DNA of 64,000 bases from Alkalihalobacillus trypoxylicola (GTDB lineage Bacteria; Bacillota; Bacilli; Bacillales; Bacillaceae_D), in assembly GCF_001590785.1 (NCBI RefSeq), contig NZ_LTAO01000012.1, forward strand, positions 248,001 to 312,000, in the 5' to 3' direction. The notes below the pieces were generated by a model. It saw only the letters and a list, made by a program, of their open reading frames with translations. It ran no database searches and was not told where the DNA came from. Below, piece after piece: positions 45,244-54,917 of the stretch; position 1 is the stretch's first letter; the number at the start of each line of letters is the position of its first letter. A program made the translations under genes and the position numbers.

Positions 45244-46593
45244 ATGCCTTCAGTTGCATTTCATACATTAGGATGTAAGGTCAATCATTATGAAACAGAA
45301 GCGATTTGGCAATTGTTCAAAGAGAGAAATTATGAGAAGGTTGAATTTGAAAAAAGCTCGGATGTATATGTTATTAATACATGTACAGTGACAAACACGG
45401 GTGATAAAAAAAGCCGACAAGTGATTAGACGAGCGATCCGGAAAAATCCAGATGCCGTCATTTGTGTTACGGGATGTTATGCACAAACTTCACCTGCTGA
45501 AATTATGGCTATTCCTGGAGTCGACATTGTAGTTGGAACTCAGGACCGTGTGAAAATGCTTGATTATATTGAGCAATTTAAAAAAGAGCGTCAGCCCATA
45601 AATGCCGTAGGGAATATTATGAAAAGTCGTGTATACGAGGAGCTAGATGTCCCTTCTTTCACCGATAGAACAAGAGCGTCGTTAAAAATACAAGAAGGCT
45701 GTAATAACTTTTGCACATTTTGTATTATTCCTTGGGCACGTGGTTTAATGCGTTCAAGAGATCCGCAGGAAGTGATTAAACAAGCTCATCAGCTCGTAGA
45801 GGCAGGCTATAAAGAGATTGTCTTAACGGGAATTCACACAGGTGGCTACGGAGAAGATTTAAAGGATTATAGTTTAGCGAAACTATTACTTGATTTAGAA
45901 AAAGTAGAAGGCTTAAAACGAATTAGGATTTCTTCAATTGAAGCAAGTCAGCTAACGGATGAAGTAATCGATGTTATTGATGCTTCCAATAAAGTCGTTC
46001 GTCATCTTCATATACCTATACAATCTGGGTCAAATACGGTTTTGAAAAGAATGCGTCGAAAATACACCATGGAGTTCTTTGCTGAGAGAATAGATAGACT
46101 AAAAAAAGTATTGCCTGGTTTGGCGATTACATCAGATGTAATCGTAGGTTTTCCTGGTGAAACAGAAGCAGAATTCCAAGAAACCTATGACTTTATATTA
46201 AAGCATAAATTTAGTGAACTTCATGTCTTTCCTTATTCTAAAAGAACAGGGACTCCTGCAGCGAGAATGGATGACCAAGTAGATGAGGAAATAAAAAATG
46301 AGCGAGTTCATAAGCTTATTCAGCTTTCGGATCAGCTTGCAAAGGAATATGCCTCTAGCTTTGAAGGGGATGTATTAGAAATGATCCCTGAGGAAGAGGA
46401 TAAAGAATCTCCACAAGGTGGTATGCTTATTGGTTATAGTGACAATTACTTAAAGATTAAAGTAAACGTACCAAAAGAAATGATTGGTAAAATTGTAAAA
46501 ATTAAGCTAACCAAACCTGGTTATCCATATAGTGAAGGTGAATTTGTTCGAGTTTTGGAGGATGAAACGAGCTTCAAGCAAGTAGCAAATTGA
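45244..46593 (+). CDS. mtaB: tRNA t6A37 methylthiotransferase MtaB
   Basis: Radical SAM enzyme that converts t6A37 of tRNA to its methylthio derivative. Length 449. The N-terminal MTTase domain has LGCKVNHYE, NTCTVTN and TGCYAQTSP cysteines for the second cluster. The radical SAM motif CNNFCTFC starts near residue 153. A TRAM domain ends the protein. ATG 45244 follows GAGGTGATT. Last gene of the dnaK operon before a terminator. Confidence 0.95.
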   Translation: MPSVAFHTLGCKVNHYETEAIWQLFKERNYEKVEFEKSSDVYVINTCTVTNTGDKKSRQVIRRAIRKNPDAVICVTGCYAQTSPAEIMAIPGVDIVVGTQDRVKMLDYIEQFKKERQPINAVGNIMKSRVYEELDVPSFTDRTRASLKIQEGCNNFCTFCIIPWARGLMRSRDPQEVIKQAHQLVEAGYKEIVLTGIHTGGYGEDLKDYSLAKLLLDLEKVEGLKRIRISSIEASQLTDEVIDVIDASNKVVRHLHIPIQSGSNTVLKRMRRKYTMEFFAERIDRLKKVLPGLAITSDVIVGFPGETEAEFQETYDFILKHKFSELHVFPYSKRTGTPAARMDDQVDEEIKNERVHKLIQLSDQLAKEYASSFEGDVLEMIPEEEDKESPQGGMLIGYSDNYLKIKVNVPKEMIGKIVKIKLTKPGYPYSEGEFVRVLEDETSFKQVAN

Positions 46594-46605
46594 CCGATAT
46601 AAATG

Positions 46606-46641
46606 AACGTCTTTCGAGATCCATTCTCGAAGGCGTTTTTT
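46606..46641 (+). terminator. terminator of the dnaK operon
   Basis: Stem AACGTCTTTCGAGA with TCTCGAAGGCGTT (46606-46619, 46625-46637), then six T from 46636. Confidence 0.85.
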
Positions 46642-46737
46642 ACTTTTTCTTTGACATCTTAAAGAAACTCAATCTAATTTATTCCAAATATGTTAACATA
46701 AACAGAGAGTTTTTATGAAGTGAAGGGTGTGAATAGT

Positions 46738-47697
46738 TTGACAAATACTAATCTAAATATTGAAAAACATTATCTAACAGTGAATGGAGCAAAGCAAGGG
46801 CTAATTATGGAGAGTACCGATGAGGAATCTCCGGTTTTATTATTCCTACATGGTGGGCCGGGCTCCCCTATTTATCCCATTATGGAAGACCGAAAAGTAA
46901 CTCTATCCTCACTTTTTACAGTATGTTATTGGGAGCAAAGAGGCGCAGGGCTTTCATATGTACAGAAAGAACAACAACAAACGATTTCACTGGAGCAGTT
47001 AGTCGAAGACGCTAAGGTGATAACGGAATATTTAATAAAAAAATATAAAAAAGAAAGAATATATATTATGGGACATTCATGGGGGACGATGTTAGGTGCT
47101 TTTACAGTGAAAAAGTACCCTCAATTGTATGAAGCCTATATAGGAGTTAGTCAGATTGGTTATGGATTAGATTCAGAAAGAGAAATTTATCAATTTATTT
47201 TAAAAGAATCCAAAAAGAGAAATGACCAAAAGGCCATAAAAGAGATTGAAAGCGTCGATTTCAATTCCAATTATTATAAAAACCAATCTTATAATACAGT
47301 AAGAATGAAATATATTAATAAATATGGTGGTGGCTTTGTAAAAGAAGGCTATTCCCTTATGAAAAATCTTAAAAATACATTTTCCTGTAAGATGTATACA
47401 TGGAAAGAAAAGCTTAATACTGTAAAAGGCGGCTTTGTAAGCTATCAACAGCTTGGTGAAACGTTAGCTAAAACAGATTTGAAACAAGAAGTGACTGAAT
47501 TTCAAATTCCTATTTTCATCTTCCAAGGCAAAAATGATTATATGACCACCTATCAAGAAGCAGAAAAGTGGTACCGTGAAATAAAAGCCCCTTTTAAACA
47601 ATTTATCACGTTTGAAGATAGTGCTCATTCTCCATTTTTAGAGGAAACAGATGCTTTTTTATCCCACTTGCAAGAAAAAGTTTTAAAACCCGAATAG
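46738..47697 (+). CDS. alpha/beta hydrolase (prolyl-iminopeptidase-like)
   Basis: Alpha/beta-hydrolase of 319 residues; substrate unknown. The oxyanion-hole HGGPG motif (LFLHGGPGSPIYP), the following YWEQRGAGLS and the nucleophile elbow GHSWGTM are those of the prolyl aminopeptidase/proline iminopeptidase family. The acid lies near QGKNDYMT and the catalytic His in EDSAHSPFLEE. The cap region is atypical and Lys/Asn/Tyr-rich. TTG 46738 is the most likely start (AAGGG 10 nt upstream); GTG 46720 and 46729 are alternatives. TTGACA-N18-TAATTT at 46651-46680 may be its promoter. It is an insert relative to the B. subtilis order. Confidence 0.8.
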   Translation: MTNTNLNIEKHYLTVNGAKQGLIMESTDEESPVLLFLHGGPGSPIYPIMEDRKVTLSSLFTVCYWEQRGAGLSYVQKEQQQTISLEQLVEDAKVITEYLIKKYKKERIYIMGHSWGTMLGAFTVKKYPQLYEAYIGVSQIGYGLDSEREIYQFILKESKKRNDQKAIKEIESVDFNSNYYKNQSYNTVRMKYINKYGGGFVKEGYSLMKNLKNTFSCKMYTWKEKLNTVKGGFVSYQQLGETLAKTDLKQEVTEFQIPIFIFQGKNDYMTTYQEAEKWYREIKAPFKQFITFEDSAHSPFLEETDAFLSHLQEKVLKPE

Positions 47698-47762
47698 TGG
47701 ATTCTCGAAAAAGTAGACAATTAATGATAAACTACAATCATTAAGTAAAAGGAGTTTTTATT

Positions 47763-48440
47763 ATGATTGAGAATATCTCTAGATTTATTGACCATACTGC
47801 GTTAAAAGCAGATACAACAGAACAAAGTATTATTGAATTATGTGAGGAAGCCAAGGAATATCGTTTTGCCTCAGTTTGCGTAAATCCTACCTGGGTAAAG
47901 CTTGCCTCTAAACTGTTAGAAGAAGTAAAAGAAGAGGTGAAGGTTTGTACGGTAATCGGATTTCCTTTAGGGGCATCGACGATTGAAACAAAAGTGTTTG
48001 AAACAAAAAATGCGATTGATAACGGTGCTACAGAAGTGGATATGGTTATTAATATAGCTGCTCTAAAAGACGAGAATAATCAATTGATTTTTGATGAAAT
48101 TGAGGCTGTCGTTCAGGCAGCTAAAGATAAAGCCTTAACTAAAGTCATTATTGAAACAAGCCTTCTATCCGATGAAGAAAAGGTACGTGCTTGTCAGATA
48201 GCAGTAAAAGCAGGCGCTGACTTTGTAAAAACCTCAACAGGCTTTTCTACAGGAGGAGCTACAGTAGAAGATATCAAGCTAATGAGAGAAACAGTAGGGC
48301 CGACTATTGGTGTGAAGGCTTCTGGCGGAGTTCGCGACCTAGAAGGAGCAAAGGCCATGATAGAGTCAGGTGCTACAAGAATTGGAGCTAGCGCAGGGAT
48401 ATCTATTGTTCAAGGTTTAGAAGGAGCATCAGATTATTAA
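47763..48440 (+). CDS. deoC: deoxyribose-phosphate aldolase
   Basis: Splits 2-deoxyribose 5-phosphate into acetaldehyde and glyceraldehyde 3-phosphate. Length 225. The Schiff-base Lys is in [15 protein letters not shown], a second Lys in VKASGGVRD, and [12 protein letters not shown] opens the barrel. AAAAGGAG precedes ATG 47763. B. subtilis keeps deoC in the dra-nupC-pdp operon; here it stands alone, 65 bp after the hydrolase gene, and ends in a terminator. cdd, another nucleoside-salvage gene, lies near 60.2 kb. Confidence 0.95.
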   Translation: MIENISRFIDHTALKADTTEQSIIELCEEAKEYRFASVCVNPTWVKLASKLLEEVKEEVKVCTVIGFPLGASTIETKVFETKNAIDNGATEVDMVINIAALKDENNQLIFDEIEAVVQAAKDKALTKVIIETSLLSDEEKVRACQIAVKAGADFVKTSTGFSTGGATVEDIKLMRETVGPTIGVKASGGVRDLEGAKAMIESGATRIGASAGISIVQGLEGASDY

Positions 48441-48446
48441 ATAAAG

Positions 48447-48482
48447 AAAAATGCATCGTTTATGAACCGGTGCATTTTTTTC
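48447..48482 (+). terminator. terminator of deoC
   Basis: Stem AAAATGCATCG with CGGTGCATTTT around a 9-nt loop, followed by T residues, 6 bp after the stop. Confidence 0.8.
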
Positions 48483-48515
48483 TATTGTTATATAGAGAGA
48501 GAAAGGGTGGTCGAG

Positions 48516-49490
48516 TTGAAAGCTATCATGGTAGGAATTATAGCCTCGATATTTTTTTCGTCAACATTTATCATCAATCGTTCCATAGATTTAGAAGGTG
48601 GTAGTTGGTACTATAGTGCATCTTTGCGCTTTTTCTTTATGATTCCGTTTTTATTGCTCATTGTATTTTTTAAAGGTGGAATAACTCCAGTTATTTCTGA
48701 AATGAAAAAAAATCCTAATCAATGGCTGCTTTGGAGCTTTATAGGGTTTGTGCTTTTTTATGCACCACTTACTATTGCAGCGGCATATGGACCAGGCTGG
48801 TTAGTAGCTGGAACCTTTCAACTTACGATAATAGCAGGAGTCTTATTGTCGCCATTATTTTTTATTTCTAATGAAAAAAATGGCTGGCAAAAGCAGGTTC
48901 GTCAAAAAATTCCTATAAAAGCACTGTGGCCATCGCTTTTTATCTTATTCGGAATATTTTTGATTCAAATGCAACAAAGTGAATCTATTACATGGACGAT
49001 CCTTCTAGTAAGTACCCTTCCTGTAGTCATTGCTGCATTTGCTTATCCATTAGGTAACCGTAAAATGATGGAGCTATGTGAGGGCCGATTAAATAGCTTT
49101 CAAAGAGTATTAGGAATGACTATGGCAAGCCTACCTTGGTGGCTTTTATTATTTCTATATGGTTTTTCGAAGGAAGGAGCACCTCCAACCCATCAAATTT
49201 ATCAAACCTTCTTAGTAGCTCTCTTTGCAGGTGTGATCGCTACCGTTTTATTCTTTTATGCGACGGACCTTGTTCGAAATCAGCCTGAAAATTTAGCAGC
49301 TGTAGAAGCGACTCAGTCAGGTGCTGTTTTTTTTGCTGTATTAGGTGAGATGGTCTTACTTGCTGCTCCAATACCTGGATTGTCGAGTTTAATTGGGTTG
49401 GGCTGTATTATTGTAGGTATGATTGTTCATAGTTTTATTACCTCTCGTAATCAGAAATTAATGGCTCAAGGGCGAATACTAAAAAGCTGA
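48516..49490 (+). CDS. EmrE-like multidrug/metabolite efflux transporter (DMT superfamily)
   Basis: Membrane protein of about 324 residues with ten hydrophobic segments, of the multidrug resistance efflux transporter (EmrE-like) family. Substrate unknown. Characteristic segments are FFSSTFIINRSI in helix 1, ASLRFFFMIPFL in helix 2 and AAVEATQSGAVFFAVLGE near the C-terminus. TTG 48516 is 8 nt from GAAAGGG; a GTG at 48507 overlaps that site. Convergent with yqeW, 14 bp apart, with no clear terminator. Confidence 0.8.
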   Translation: MKAIMVGIIASIFFSSTFIINRSIDLEGGSWYYSASLRFFFMIPFLLLIVFFKGGITPVISEMKKNPNQWLLWSFIGFVLFYAPLTIAAAYGPGWLVAGTFQLTIIAGVLLSPLFFISNEKNGWQKQVRQKIPIKALWPSLFILFGIFLIQMQQSESITWTILLVSTLPVVIAAFAYPLGNRKMMELCEGRLNSFQRVLGMTMASLPWWLLLFLYGFSKEGAPPTHQIYQTFLVALFAGVIATVLFFYATDLVRNQPENLAAVEATQSGAVFFAVLGEMVLLAAPIPGLSSLIGLGCIIVGMIVHSFITSRNQKLMAQGRILKS

Positions 49491-49504
49491 TCAAGCCGCC
49501 TTCA

Positions 49505-50446
49505 TTATTCTTCTGCTTCTGTTAGAGGATGGATGTACAGTAGAAAACGAGTAAACAATGATACAAAAGGTAAAATCAAAACAGAACATACAATATTAAA
49601 AATTAAACTAGAGTGAGCAACTTGCATCATTGGATTGGTCGTTAATGTCATGACAAACTCACTAAATAACTGAATAAAGGGTATAAATAAAACTACCCCA
49701 AAAACATTAAGCCATATGTTAGCATAGGCAACGCGCTTTGCGCTCTGACCTGCACCTAAACTAGCTATATAGGCGGTCATACATGTTCCGATATTAGCTC
49801 CTAGCATAATCGAGATAGCAGCAGGCAATGTAAGAATATGGTCATTAATAAAGCCCATTGCAATGGCAACCGTAGCCGTACTGGAGTGAATGATGGCTGT
49901 CAAAACAGTACCCACTAATATTCCGATAAAATGATGCTCATTCGTTATATTAAAAAAATTGTGTACAAATGAAATGGACGCAAGAGGATGAGCGAGTTCC
50001 TTTAGCCCTTCCATAGCTATGAAAATACAAGCAAGTCCAAAAGTAAGGCAGCCTAAGGCATACGGAAGCTTACCAGGAAGTAGAAAAAACAAAAAACCAA
50101 AAAGTAAAAAAGGTACAATAAAGCTCGAAAATTCATAGGCAATTAATTCAGTTGTCACTGTTGTTCCTATATTGGTGCCAAGTATGATTCCGATAGAATG
50201 CTTAAAAGTTAATAATTTACTTGCAACTAAAGCAATGGTTATAACCATAACAGCAGAGCTACTTTGGATGAGCGCTGTAATAATGATTCCGATTAGGAGG
50301 CCTTTCCAAGTAGAATTCGTCATTTTTAAGATGACTACTCTAATTTTTTCTTGTCCTATTTGAGCAAAGCCATTTCTTAAAATAACCATGCCAAATAAAA
50401 ATAACCCAATAAATACGGCAAGCAAAGAGAATACTTCTTTTATCAT
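49505..50446 (-). CDS. yqeW: Na/Pi cotransporter family protein YqeW
   Basis: PhoU-less member of the NptA-type Na+/phosphate symporter family, 313 residues. The two inverted QSSS motifs of the family appear as IQSSSAVMVITIAL and HSSTATVAIAMGF, with ILGTNIGTTVTTE and MLGANIGTCMTAY. ATG 50446 has AGAGGAGGTGCGAG upstream. In B. subtilis yqeW is co-oriented and follows yqeV; here it is flipped and separated by three accessory genes. Confidence 0.88.
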   Translation of the reverse strand: MIKEVFSLLAVFIGLFLFGMVILRNGFAQIGQEKIRVVILKMTNSTWKGLLIGIIITALIQSSSAVMVITIALVASKLLTFKHSIGIILGTNIGTTVTTELIAYEFSSFIVPFLLFGFLFFLLPGKLPYALGCLTFGLACIFIAMEGLKELAHPLASISFVHNFFNITNEHHFIGILVGTVLTAIIHSSTATVAIAMGFINDHILTLPAAISIMLGANIGTCMTAYIASLGAGQSAKRVAYANIWLNVFGVVLFIPFIQLFSEFVMTLTTNPMMQVAHSSLIFNIVCSVLILPFVSLFTRFLLYIHPLTEAEE

Positions 50447-50576
50447 CTCGCACCTCCTCTTCCATTTATATGGAGAAAAGGAAGGATGCATGTCTATATT
50501 TTATGATAAATCTTCTTGAAATTCACGAAAGAATGATGGACAAACGTATAAATACAAGAAATGACAGCATTTCTAG

Positions 50577-50605
50577 TTGACCGATAGTAAGGGATATATT
50601 ATAAT
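50577..50605 (+). promoter_or_regulatory. SigA promoter of rpsU-yqeY
   Basis: TTGACC (50577-50582), 17-bp spacer, perfect TATAAT (50600-50605), about 70 bp before rpsU. Confidence 0.8.
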
Positions 50606-50675
50606 TTAACAAGACGTGCATTTATAGCTTTGTTTTGTACGTTGGAGTTGGTTGTTTCGGAGGGAGGGATATATT

Positions 50676-50849
50676 ATGGCAGAAACTCGTGTTCGCAAAA
50701 ACGAATCGATTGATGCTGCACTTCGTCGCTTCAAGAGATCGCTCTCTAAAGAAGGTACGTTGGCTGAGGTTAAAAAACGTAAGCACTACGAAAAGCCTAG
50801 TGTGAAGCGTAAAAAGAAATCTGAAGCAGCAAGAAAGCGTAAGTTCTAA
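50676..50849 (+). CDS. rpsU: 30S ribosomal protein S21
   Basis: 57-residue very basic protein of the small subunit. [20 protein letters not shown] and a C-terminal [13 protein letters not shown] are conserved. ATG 50676 follows GGAGGGAGGG; an in-frame start eight codons earlier lacks a site. Cotranscribed with yqeY. Confidence 0.97.
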   Translation: MAETRVRKNESIDAALRRFKRSLSKEGTLAEVKKRKHYEKPSVKRKKKSEAARKRKF

Positions 50850-50869
50850 TTATTGAGAGGGTGGATTCA

Positions 50870-51313
50870 TTGAGTCTTCTTGAACGCTTAAATAATGATA
50901 TGAAGAGTGCGATGAAAAACAAAGACAAATTAAAGCTCTCTGTTATCCGTTTAGTGAAAGCTTCGTTGCAAAACGAGCAGATTAAAATCGGACGTGAATT
51001 AACGGACGATGAAAGCTTAACGGTATTAAATCGCGAACTTAAGCAACGCAGGGATTCCCTCCATGAGTTTGAGCAAGCAAACCGTGAAGACTTAGCTACT
51101 AAAATCCGTGATGAAATCACAATTTTAGAGATTTATATGCCAGAACAGCTTTCCGAGGAAGAGCTTAGTCAATTAGTAAAAGATACAATTGCTGAGGTCG
51201 GTGCTTCTTCAAAGGCAGATATGGGTAAGGTCATGGGTGCTTTAATGCCCAAGGTTAAAGGAAAAGCTGATGGTAGTTTAGTGAATCGTCTCGTGCAACA
51301 ACACTTATCATAA
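50870..51313 (+). CDS. yqeY: GatB/YqeY domain-containing protein
   Basis: 147-residue helical protein similar to the tail domain of GatB and thought to act with tRNA-linked amidotransfer; direct function unproven. [19 protein letters not shown] at the start matches B. subtilis YqeY, which supports TTG 50870 (8 nt from GAGAGGG) over GTG 50861. [12 protein letters not shown] and [17 protein letters not shown] are also conserved. Follows rpsU by 20 bp. Confidence 0.93.
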   Translation: MSLLERLNNDMKSAMKNKDKLKLSVIRLVKASLQNEQIKIGRELTDDESLTVLNRELKQRRDSLHEFEQANREDLATKIRDEITILEIYMPEQLSEEELSQLVKDTIAEVGASSKADMGKVMGALMPKVKGKADGSLVNRLVQQHLS

Positions 51314-51327
51314 TGAATTTGTTGAAT

Positions 51328-51369
51328 AAAACGCTCTGTTTCTACGATGTAGTAGAAGCAGAGCGTTTT
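51328..51369 (+). terminator. terminator of rpsU-yqeY
   Basis: An 18-bp stem with one wobble (51328-51345 with 51352-51369), whose 3' arm ends in TTTT. Strong and close to the yqeY stop. Confidence 0.85.
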
Positions 51370-51474
51370 CTAGGTTTATTGAAACATTTATGGTAATATG
51401 AAAAAAGAATGAAACCTTTCATTGAGGTATCTCGTAAGCATGTTATGAACATCGGATCGAAAGGAGGTATAAAC

Positions 51475-52806
51475 TTGAGAATTTCGAGGATGGTTGGGTA
51501 TTTATTATGTCTTATGATCGCTTTTATTCTTTTACCACTATCATCAAGTGGTGAAGCAGGACATGATGATACAATCGTCTACTATATCCCTGTTGAACAA
51601 ACGGTAGAAAGAGGTTTGGAAGCGTTTTTAAAACGTGGCTTTGAAACCGCTAAAGAACAAGGTGCCGATCATATTGTATTAGAGATTCATACTCCAGGAG
51701 GAGCTGTAGATGCGGCAAACAATATTGCTAGACTGATGTCGGAATCCGACATTCCCATTACTGCTTTTGTGAACCGCGATGCGATATCTGCGGGCGCTTT
51801 TATTGCCTTAAATGCCGATGATATTGTCATGACGCCATCAGCTAACATGGGGGCTGCTGGAATAATAGATGGTGCTGGAAACGCAGCTGATCAAAAGGCT
51901 CAATCTTATTGGTTGAATCGAATGCAGGTGGCTGCTGAGCAAAATGGTCGTGAACCTTTATATGCGCTTGCTATGGCTGATAGTAGCATTGACCTTCCAG
52001 AATACAATGCACCAGAAGGTACATTTTTGACATTGAATGCTCAGGATGCATTAGAAGTCGGCTATGCAGAAGCTATTGCTGAAAATCGTCAGGAGCTATT
52101 GACTTATCTAGGAATTGAAGATGCCATAGAGGTAGAGATGACCGTTAGTCTAGCGGAGCAAATTGCTCGTTTTGTGACAAATCCGATTGTGATTTCTGTT
52201 TTAATTACAATAGGTAGCCTAGGCTTGATGATTGAGTTGTTTTCTCCAGGTTTCGGAGTTCCAGGTATATTAGGTATTTCTTCTCTATTATTATTTTTCT
52301 TTGGCCATATGATTGCAGGTTTTGCAGGTATGGAATCTATTTTACTATTTGGATTAGGGATTATATTAATATGCATAGAAATCTTTTTTAGTGGCTTTGG
52401 TATATTTGCCCTTTTAGGAATAGGATCTATCGTTACAAGCTTTTTATTGGCCTCTTATTCAACGGTTTATATGGTTTCTTCTATAGCTATAGCCATTGTC
52501 ATTACAGGCATTGTCGCGATCGTCATGTTTCGTTATTTCGGTAATGTAGGTCCGTGGAAAAAGATGGTCTTGCAAGAAACCTTCAGCATAGAAGAGGGGT
52601 ACATTTCTAATCGTTCTAGAGACGATCTCATTGGTGAAATAGGAGAATCGTTAACTACATTAAGACCAGGTGGCTCGGCTCTAATTAAAGATGAATACCT
52701 TGACGTTGTGACTGAAGGAAGATATATTGAACAGGGTAGAAAAATTAAAGTTGTGAAAGCAACGGGCTCGCACATTGTCGTTCGTGAGCTTAATTCTAAT
52801 CATTAG
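51475..52806 (+). CDS. yqeZ: NfeD-family membrane serine protease YqeZ
   Basis: NfeD1b-type protein of 443 residues: signal peptide, ClpP-class serine protease domain, four membrane helices and a C-terminal OB-fold. The protease domain has [14 protein letters not shown], catalytic Ser in DAISAGAF and Lys in [11 protein letters not shown]. The membrane part covers about 230-345. TTG 51475 is chosen because AAAGGAGG lies 8 nt upstream and the signal peptide then starts properly. It pairs with the flotillin FloA downstream, acting in membrane-domain organisation in Bacillus. Confidence 0.92.
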   Translation: MRISRMVGYLLCLMIAFILLPLSSSGEAGHDDTIVYYIPVEQTVERGLEAFLKRGFETAKEQGADHIVLEIHTPGGAVDAANNIARLMSESDIPITAFVNRDAISAGAFIALNADDIVMTPSANMGAAGIIDGAGNAADQKAQSYWLNRMQVAAEQNGREPLYALAMADSSIDLPEYNAPEGTFLTLNAQDALEVGYAEAIAENRQELLTYLGIEDAIEVEMTVSLAEQIARFVTNPIVISVLITIGSLGLMIELFSPGFGVPGILGISSLLLFFFGHMIAGFAGMESILLFGLGIILICIEIFFSGFGIFALLGIGSIVTSFLLASYSTVYMVSSIAIAIVITGIVAIVMFRYFGNVGPWKKMVLQETFSIEEGYISNRSRDDLIGEIGESLTTLRPGGSALIKDEYLDVVTEGRYIEQGRKIKVVKATGSHIVVRELNSNH

Positions 52807-52820
52807 AAGGAGGAATTATT

Positions 52821-53843
52821 ATGCAAATTGATGAAGGTACCATTGTTATTCTTATCGCATTAGCGGTTATAATTGTATTACTTTCTGTCTTATTCACTTT
52901 TGTACCGGTAATGCTTTGGATTTCTGCATTAGCAGCTGGAGTGAAAATCGGAATTTTTGAATTAGTCGGAATGAGGCTTCGTCGAGTTGTTCCAGCTAGA
53001 GTTGTAAACCCGTTAATTAAGGCGGTAAAAGCTGGAATAGACTTAGACACATCTCGATTAGAGGGTCACTATTTAGCAGGTGGTAATGTTGACCGAGTTG
53101 TTAATGCATTAATTGCTGCTCAGCGTGCAAATATTGAGCTGTCTTTCGAAAGAGCTGCAGCGATTGACTTAGCTGGACGTGACGTATTGGAAGCCGTTCA
53201 AATGAGTGTAAATCCTAAGGTAATTGAAACACCGTTTATCGCTGGGGTAGCGATGGATGGAATTGAAGTAAAAGCAAAAGCAAGAATTACGGTTCGTGCT
53301 AACATTGACCGCTTAGTCGGGGGTGCTGGTGAAGAAACGGTAATTGCTCGAGTAGGGGAAGGAATTGTATCGACAATTGGTTCTCAAGATTATCATAAAA
53401 AAGTGCTTGAAAACCCAGACATGATTTCTCAAACCGTATTATCAAAAGGGTTAGATTCAGGGACAGCTTTTGAAATTCTATCGATTGATATTGCCGATAT
53501 TGATATTGGTAAAAACATCGGTGCAGAATTACAAACTGACCAAGCCGAAGCAGATAAGAAAATCGCACAAGCCAAGGCGGAAGAGCGTCGTGCTATGGCC
53601 GTAGCTCAAGAGCAGGAAATGAAGGCTCGAGTGGAAGAAATGCGCGCGAAAGTTGTTGAAGCTGAAGCAGAAGTACCAATGGCATTATCTGAAGCGTTAC
53701 GAAAAGGGCATATGGGTGTAATGGATTATATGAATTACCAAAATGTGCTTGCGGATACGGATATGAGAGATTCTATTAGTAAATCAACTGATGATAGTAA
53801 AGGAAATCAAGGGAATCAAGGAAACCAAGGCAATCAAAAATAA
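52821..53843 (+). CDS. floA: flotillin-like protein FloA
   Basis: SPFH-related scaffold of functional membrane microdomains, 340 residues. A membrane hairpin covers residues 8-42. The SPFH core has [15 protein letters not shown] and [22 protein letters not shown] Glu/Ala-rich coiled region ([20 protein letters not shown]) precedes the tail. The last residues are four GNQ repeats from a 9-bp DNA repeat. AGAAGGAGG precedes the ATG. Neighbour yqeZ and the partner gene below complete the conserved cluster. Confidence 0.96.
   Translation: MQIDEGTIVILIALAVIIVLLSVLFTFVPVMLWISALAAGVKIGIFELVGMRLRRVVPARVVNPLIKAVKAGIDLDTSRLEGHYLAGGNVDRVVNALIAAQRANIELSFERAAAIDLAGRDVLEAVQMSVNPKVIETPFIAGVAMDGIEVKAKARITVRANIDRLVGGAGEETVIARVGEGIVSTIGSQDYHKKVLENPDMISQTVLSKGLDSGTAFEILSIDIADIDIGKNIGAELQTDQAEADKKIAQAKAEERRAMAVAQEQEMKARVEEMRAKVVEAEAEVPMALSEALRKGHMGVMDYMNYQNVLADTDMRDSISKSTDDSKGNQGNQGNQGNQK
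53802..53837 (+). repeat. 9-bp minisatellite in the floA 3' end
   Basis: Four consecutive 9-bp units (GGAAATCAA, GGGAATCAA, GGAAACCAA, GGCAATCAA) encode Gly-Asn-Gln four times at the extreme C-terminus of FloA. In-frame, so copy changes alter tail length only. Confidence 0.9.
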
Positions 53844-53883
53844 TGACTTGAAACGCTAACTCTCTTGAAGGGAGGAATTATGC

Positions 53884-54465
53884 TTGTCTATTATAGAATT
53901 TTTATTAGCTAATCCGTTGCTGTTACTTTTCCTCTTGTTCTTTTTATTTGGTAATATTTTTAAAAAACCAAGGCAGCAACAACAGCAAAATGAAACGCGG
54001 CAGAGACAGCAAACCAATCAACCGCAGCAAAATAGGCCTAGCCCTAGTTCTACAACGCAGCAGCCGAAACCAGAAATCCAAGATTGGCGAGATATTTTCT
54101 TTGAACCGGAAGTAAACGACTCAAAGCCTAGTCCTACTCCAAGTAAAAGTACAGAGAAAATAGAACGATATCCAAGTTTAGATCATGATCAATTCGCTAC
54201 TGCTAACATCGACCATTTAGATGAGAAAAAAGAGCTAGAAGAGCGTTACAACCAATTAAGTAAGAAAAAAGAAGCGGCAGCTGAGAGATTTAAAAGGCAT
54301 CAGCAGCAGCTACAAAACAATCAGAAAAGCCAAAACAAATCAATTGATTTAGGCTTGAACAATTTATCAGGGCAAGAAGCCATGAAAGCTGTTGTTATGG
54401 CTGAGATTATAGGACCTCCGAAAGGTAGGAAGCTTAGGGGCTCCTATCAGTCTATTAGAAGGTAA
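53884..54465 (+). CDS. hypothetical membrane-anchored protein at the yqfB position
   Basis: 193-residue protein of unknown function between floA and yqfC. It has an N-terminal membrane segment (residues 4-23), a Gln/Asn/Pro/Ser-rich linker (about 30-75) starting after a short KKPRQ stretch, a charged helical region (ELEERYNQLSKKKEAAAERF) and a compact conserved-looking C-terminus, EAMKAVVMAEIIGPPKGRKLR. It begins with TTG 53884 behind GGGAGGAATT. An ATG at 53880 in another frame stops after ten codons. Likely cotranscribed with yqeZ-floA. Confidence 0.75.
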   Translation: MSIIEFLLANPLLLLFLLFFLFGNIFKKPRQQQQQNETRQRQQTNQPQQNRPSPSSTTQQPKPEIQDWRDIFFEPEVNDSKPSPTPSKSTEKIERYPSLDHDQFATANIDHLDEKKELEERYNQLSKKKEAAAERFKRHQQQLQNNQKSQNKSIDLGLNNLSGQEAMKAVVMAEIIGPPKGRKLRGSYQSIRR

Positions 54466-54481
54466 CTAAATGAATGGAAAT

Positions 54482-54526
54482 AGCTGTTTTTTACAAAGCG
54501 GAAGTTTTGTAGAAAACAGCTTTTTT
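54482..54526 (+). terminator. terminator after the floA cluster
   Basis: Arms AGCTGTTTTTTACAAA (54482-54497) and TTTTGTAGAAAACAGCT (54505-54521), followed by TTTTT. Confidence 0.85.
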
Positions 54527-54560
54527 GTATGTTAAAAAAGGAAATTTGATTGGAAAAATG

Positions 54561-54589
54561 TGATAACCTTCTCTCTTCACTCATAAAAT
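54561..54589 (+). promoter_or_regulatory. SigE-like promoter of yqfC-yqfD
   Basis: CATAAAAT at 54582-54589 matches the SigE -10 consensus CATACAMT at 7 of 8 positions. A TGATAAC at 54561-54567 is a weak -35 at the right distance. yqfC and yqfD are known SigE-regulon genes in B. subtilis. Confidence 0.4.
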
Positions 54590-54608
54590 GAAAGGAGGGA
54601 GGGGAACT

Positions 54609-54890
54609 ATGAAAAAAATTAGACAGAAACTTCGAACATGGGCTACGAACACATGGCAGCTACCTCCAGATGTAACAATGGATTTACCTAGAATAACGAT
54701 GGTCGGTCAACTTCATATATATATTGAAAATCATCGAGGAGTATTAAGATTCTCCAACCAAGAATTACGTTTGCGACTTAAGCAAGGACAGCTATTGATT
54801 AAAGGACATTCTTTTATTATAAAAACGATATTACCGGAAGAACTTCTTTTAGAGGGGAAAATTGACCAAGTTATTTACTTAGATGAGTAA
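54609..54890 (+). CDS. yqfC: sporulation protein YqfC
   Basis: 93-residue member of the YabP/YqfC family, the same length as in B. subtilis. Residues WQLPPDVTMDLPRITMVG and LLIKGHSFIIKTILPEELLLEGKI are typical. Made in the mother cell by SigE; precise role unknown. ATG 54609 follows GGAGGGAGGGG; a start seven codons earlier overlaps that site. It precedes yqfD by 27 bp. Confidence 0.93.
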   Translation: MKKIRQKLRTWATNTWQLPPDVTMDLPRITMVGQLHIYIENHRGVLRFSNQELRLRLKQGQLLIKGHSFIIKTILPEELLLEGKIDQVIYLDE

Positions 54891-54917
54891 AAGAATTCAT
54901 AAGGAGGAGAGACTGTC

